Source: a bacterium (GTDB lineage Bacteria > Latescibacterota > UBA2968 > UBA8231). From it: a stretch of DNA of 7,369 nt. The notes below the pieces were generated by a model, which did no database searches, was not told the origin of the DNA, and saw nothing but the letters and a program-made list of their open reading frames with translations. Below are positions 6,257 to 7,369 of this stretch, piece by piece. The stretch covers positions 1 to 7,369 of the forward strand of contig JAQCJA010000225.1 in the NCBI GenBank assembly GCA_027593305.1, given 5' to 3'. Both the position numbers and the translations under genes were made by a program. The first letter of the stretch is position 1, and every line of letters begins with the position of its first letter.

Positions 6257-6277
6257 TCTTTGCCCCTTTTACGGCAA
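6249..6277 (-). promoter_or_regulatory. Candidate sigma70-type promoter of rhaM
   Basis: On the minus strand, TTGCCG (6277-6272) and TATCGT (6254-6249) are 17 bases apart. Each matches four of six consensus bases, including TTG and TA...T. Transcription would start near 6242, giving a leader of about 35 bases before the rhaM ATG at 6208. This is the best-formed promoter I found in the window. Confidence 0.45.
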
Positions 6278-6287
6278 TCGCTATCTT
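6260..6287 (+). promoter_or_regulatory. Weak candidate promoter for the UlaG-like hydrolase
   Basis: TTGCCC (6260-6265) and TATCTT (6282-6287) are 16 bases apart on the plus strand, each matching four of six consensus bases. The start point would fall near 6294, about 45 bases before the ATG at 6339. It interleaves with the rhaM promoter on the other strand, so the two would compete for polymerase. Confidence 0.25.
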
Positions 6288-6338
6288 CCGGTTTTGTAAC
6301 CACTTGCGACCATTTCAGCAACCTTGGAGACGCGGCTG

Positions 6339-7127
6339 ATGCATCCCTTCGAAGACCTCGAAATTCCCGCCGGCCACATCGGAATTCACTGGTTCGGACA
6401 GAGCACCATCGGTCTCAGGCACCCGGATGGCACCATCCTGCAGGTGGATCCGTACTATCCCCGGGACCGTCCCGCCGACCGCTTCATTCATTCGCGGGCC
6501 CCGTTGATGGAAGAAGCGCTGCGCACCGACTGGGTGTTGCTGACGCACGATCACGGCGACCACACGTGCATCGAATCGATCGACCGCATTCGGAGAGCCT
6601 ATCCGGAGGTCGGCTTTGTTGGCCCGCCGGAGAGTTGCGCCCGCTTGCAGGCCAGTGGGATCGACGATGATCATATCACCGAAGTCACGGCGGGTGACAC
6701 CGCCAGGATGGGCCCGTTCACTGCACACACCGTACTTGCCAAGCCCCATGATGGTGATGCGGCAGCGGGCATTGCGCCACCCGGGGTGCAGCATCTCGGC
6801 TTTGTCCTCGATTCCGGCGACGTCCGCCTCTATGTCTCTGGGGATCCGATCAACAACTTTGCCGATCACGAAGAGTTGCTCGCCCCCATTCGTGCCCTCG
6901 AACCCCACATCGGTTTCCTGACCAACCATCCCGACGAGGGTGAGTTTCCCTTCTTCGATGGCTCTGGGAAAATCGCTGGCGCCCTGAGACTGCAGACGGC
7001 AGTTCCCACTCACTATGGCTGCTTTGTCACACGCGACTACGACCCGCATCAATGGGCCCGGCGCCTGCCCGTCGGCGTCGCGCCCCTGATCATCGCCTAC
7101 AACCAGTCCGTTGTCTATCGCCCATAG
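6339..7127 (+). CDS. UlaG-like metallo-beta-lactamase-fold hydrolase (possible sugar lactonase)
   Basis: This 262-residue cytoplasmic protein belongs to the metallo-beta-lactamase superfamily and resembles UlaG, the L-ascorbate-6-phosphate lactonase. The opening strand HIGIHWFGQSTIGLRHPDG (13-31) and LQVDPYY (34-40) match the family's WLG.S...DPF start. The metal-binding motif HDHGDH is at 70-75 (H70, H72, D74, H75). The bridging Asp is D169 in SGDP, and a C-terminal His ligand is H225 in PTHYG. These suffice for a Mn2+ or Zn2+ hydrolase centre. I chose the ATG at 6339 because GGAG (6326-6329) lies 9 bases upstream; a TTG at 6324 would overlap that site. It diverges from rhaM with a shared 130-base promoter region. 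A lactonase opening an aldonolactone would fit the neighbourhood, but many family members have other or unknown substrates. Its stop is only 9 bases from the stop of the convergent hydrolase gene. Confidence 0.85.
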   Translation: MHPFEDLEIPAGHIGIHWFGQSTIGLRHPDGTILQVDPYYPRDRPADRFIHSRAPLMEEALRTDWVLLTHDHGDHTCIESIDRIRRAYPEVGFVGPPESCARLQASGIDDDHITEVTAGDTARMGPFTAHTVLAKPHDGDAAAGIAPPGVQHLGFVLDSGDVRLYVSGDPINNFADHEELLAPIRALEPHIGFLTNHPDEGEFPFFDGSGKIAGALRLQTAVPTHYGCFVTRDYDPHQWARRLPVGVAPLIIAYNQSVVYRP

Positions 7128-7136
7128 AAGGCAGCC

Positions 7137-7369
7137 TCACATCCAGCGGTCGAGCCACTCGAAGGCTTCCGCCTGCATCTGCAGATCAAACTTGTGCCCA
7201 CCTTCGTAGAAGCGGGCCTCGTAACACGGCGCGGCGTTCGCCTTGGCATAGACCTGCTGCAGGATGCTATCAGCTTTCTGCATCTCAGCCGGTGTATAGT
7301 CCGAAGTTCCAGATTGGTTTGCGCAGCAATTCGTGTGTGTCATTGAAGTTACGTCGATTGGGCGTGTGC
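7137..7369 (-). CDS. Alpha/beta hydrolase (dienelactone hydrolase/esterase-like), C-terminal part only
   Basis: The frame is open from the window edge to a TGA at 7139-7137, giving 77 C-terminal residues; an ATG at 7343 has no ribosome site and is probably internal. The tail RFYEGGHKFDLQMQAEAFEWLDRWM is typical of the ends of acetyl-xylan-esterase or dienelactone-hydrolase-like alpha/beta hydrolases, and the His in GGHKF would be the catalytic His. The Asp in GTSDYTP may be the triad Asp, in the place of the family's GxxDxxxP. The nucleophile Ser lies outside the window. The stretch before it is unlike the family as I know it, so a frameshift near 7300 is possible but not shown. It converges on the UlaG-like gene with 9 bases between stops and no terminator. 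Confidence 0.65.
   Translation of the reverse strand, partial: TRPIDVTSMTHTNCCANQSGTSDYTPAEMQKADSILQQVYAKANAAPCYEARFYEGGHKFDLQMQAEAFEWLDRWM

Noticed and set aside
6315..7052. Minus-strand open frame opposite the UlaG-like gene
   Set aside because: The plus strand encodes an intact metal-binding hydrolase; the antisense frame shows no domain.

Overview
The window is about 60% GC and densely packed with bacterial genes. Every main gene is preceded by a readable Shine-Dalgarno site. A signal-peptide-bearing, beta-strand-rich protein with outer-membrane character suggests a Gram-negative (diderm) bacterium. The mix of Gfo/Idh/MocA oxidoreductases, enolase-superfamily dehydratases and small sugar enzymes resembles sugar-catabolising environmental bacteria. 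I cannot name the phylum from this sequence alone.

Layout. On the left, a minus-strand pair consists of a Gfo/Idh/MocA oxidoreductase (84-1178) and the first 28 codons of an unrecognised gene that runs off the edge (1-84). The two share a TGATG stop/start overlap. A 173-base divergent region (1179-1351) separates this pair from a plus-strand pair: an HpcH/HpaI-family aldolase (1352-2302) and a D-galactonate dehydratase-like enolase-superfamily enzyme (2313-3512). These two are 10 bases apart, and the second gene's ribosome site overlaps the first gene's stop. After a 238-base gap comes a small secreted beta-rich protein (3751-4452). It converges on a minus-strand pair: L-rhamnose mutarotase rhaM (5900-6208), followed by a long, divergent serine-acetyltransferase-like hexapeptide protein (4585-5868). 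A 52-base hairpin between the convergent genes (4509-4560) looks like a two-way terminator. rhaM diverges from a UlaG-like metallo-beta-lactamase-fold hydrolase (6339-7127). The right edge holds the C-terminal end of an alpha/beta hydrolase on the minus strand (7137-7369).

How the parts may fit. The enzymes match, by class, the steps of a non-phosphorylative deoxysugar or sugar-acid pathway: mutarotation (RhaM), oxidation (Gfo/Idh/MocA protein), lactone opening (possibly the UlaG-like hydrolase), dehydration to a 2-keto-3-deoxy acid (enolase-superfamily enzyme) and retro-aldol cleavage to pyruvate and an aldehyde (HpcH/HpaI aldolase). The mutarotase identification is strong. The dehydratase and aldolase families are clear but their substrates are not. 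The dehydrogenase and lactonase roles are inferred from context only. The acetyltransferase-like protein and the beta-rich envelope protein have no evident place in such a pathway. I see no rRNA, tRNA, CRISPR array, insertion sequence or phage gene.
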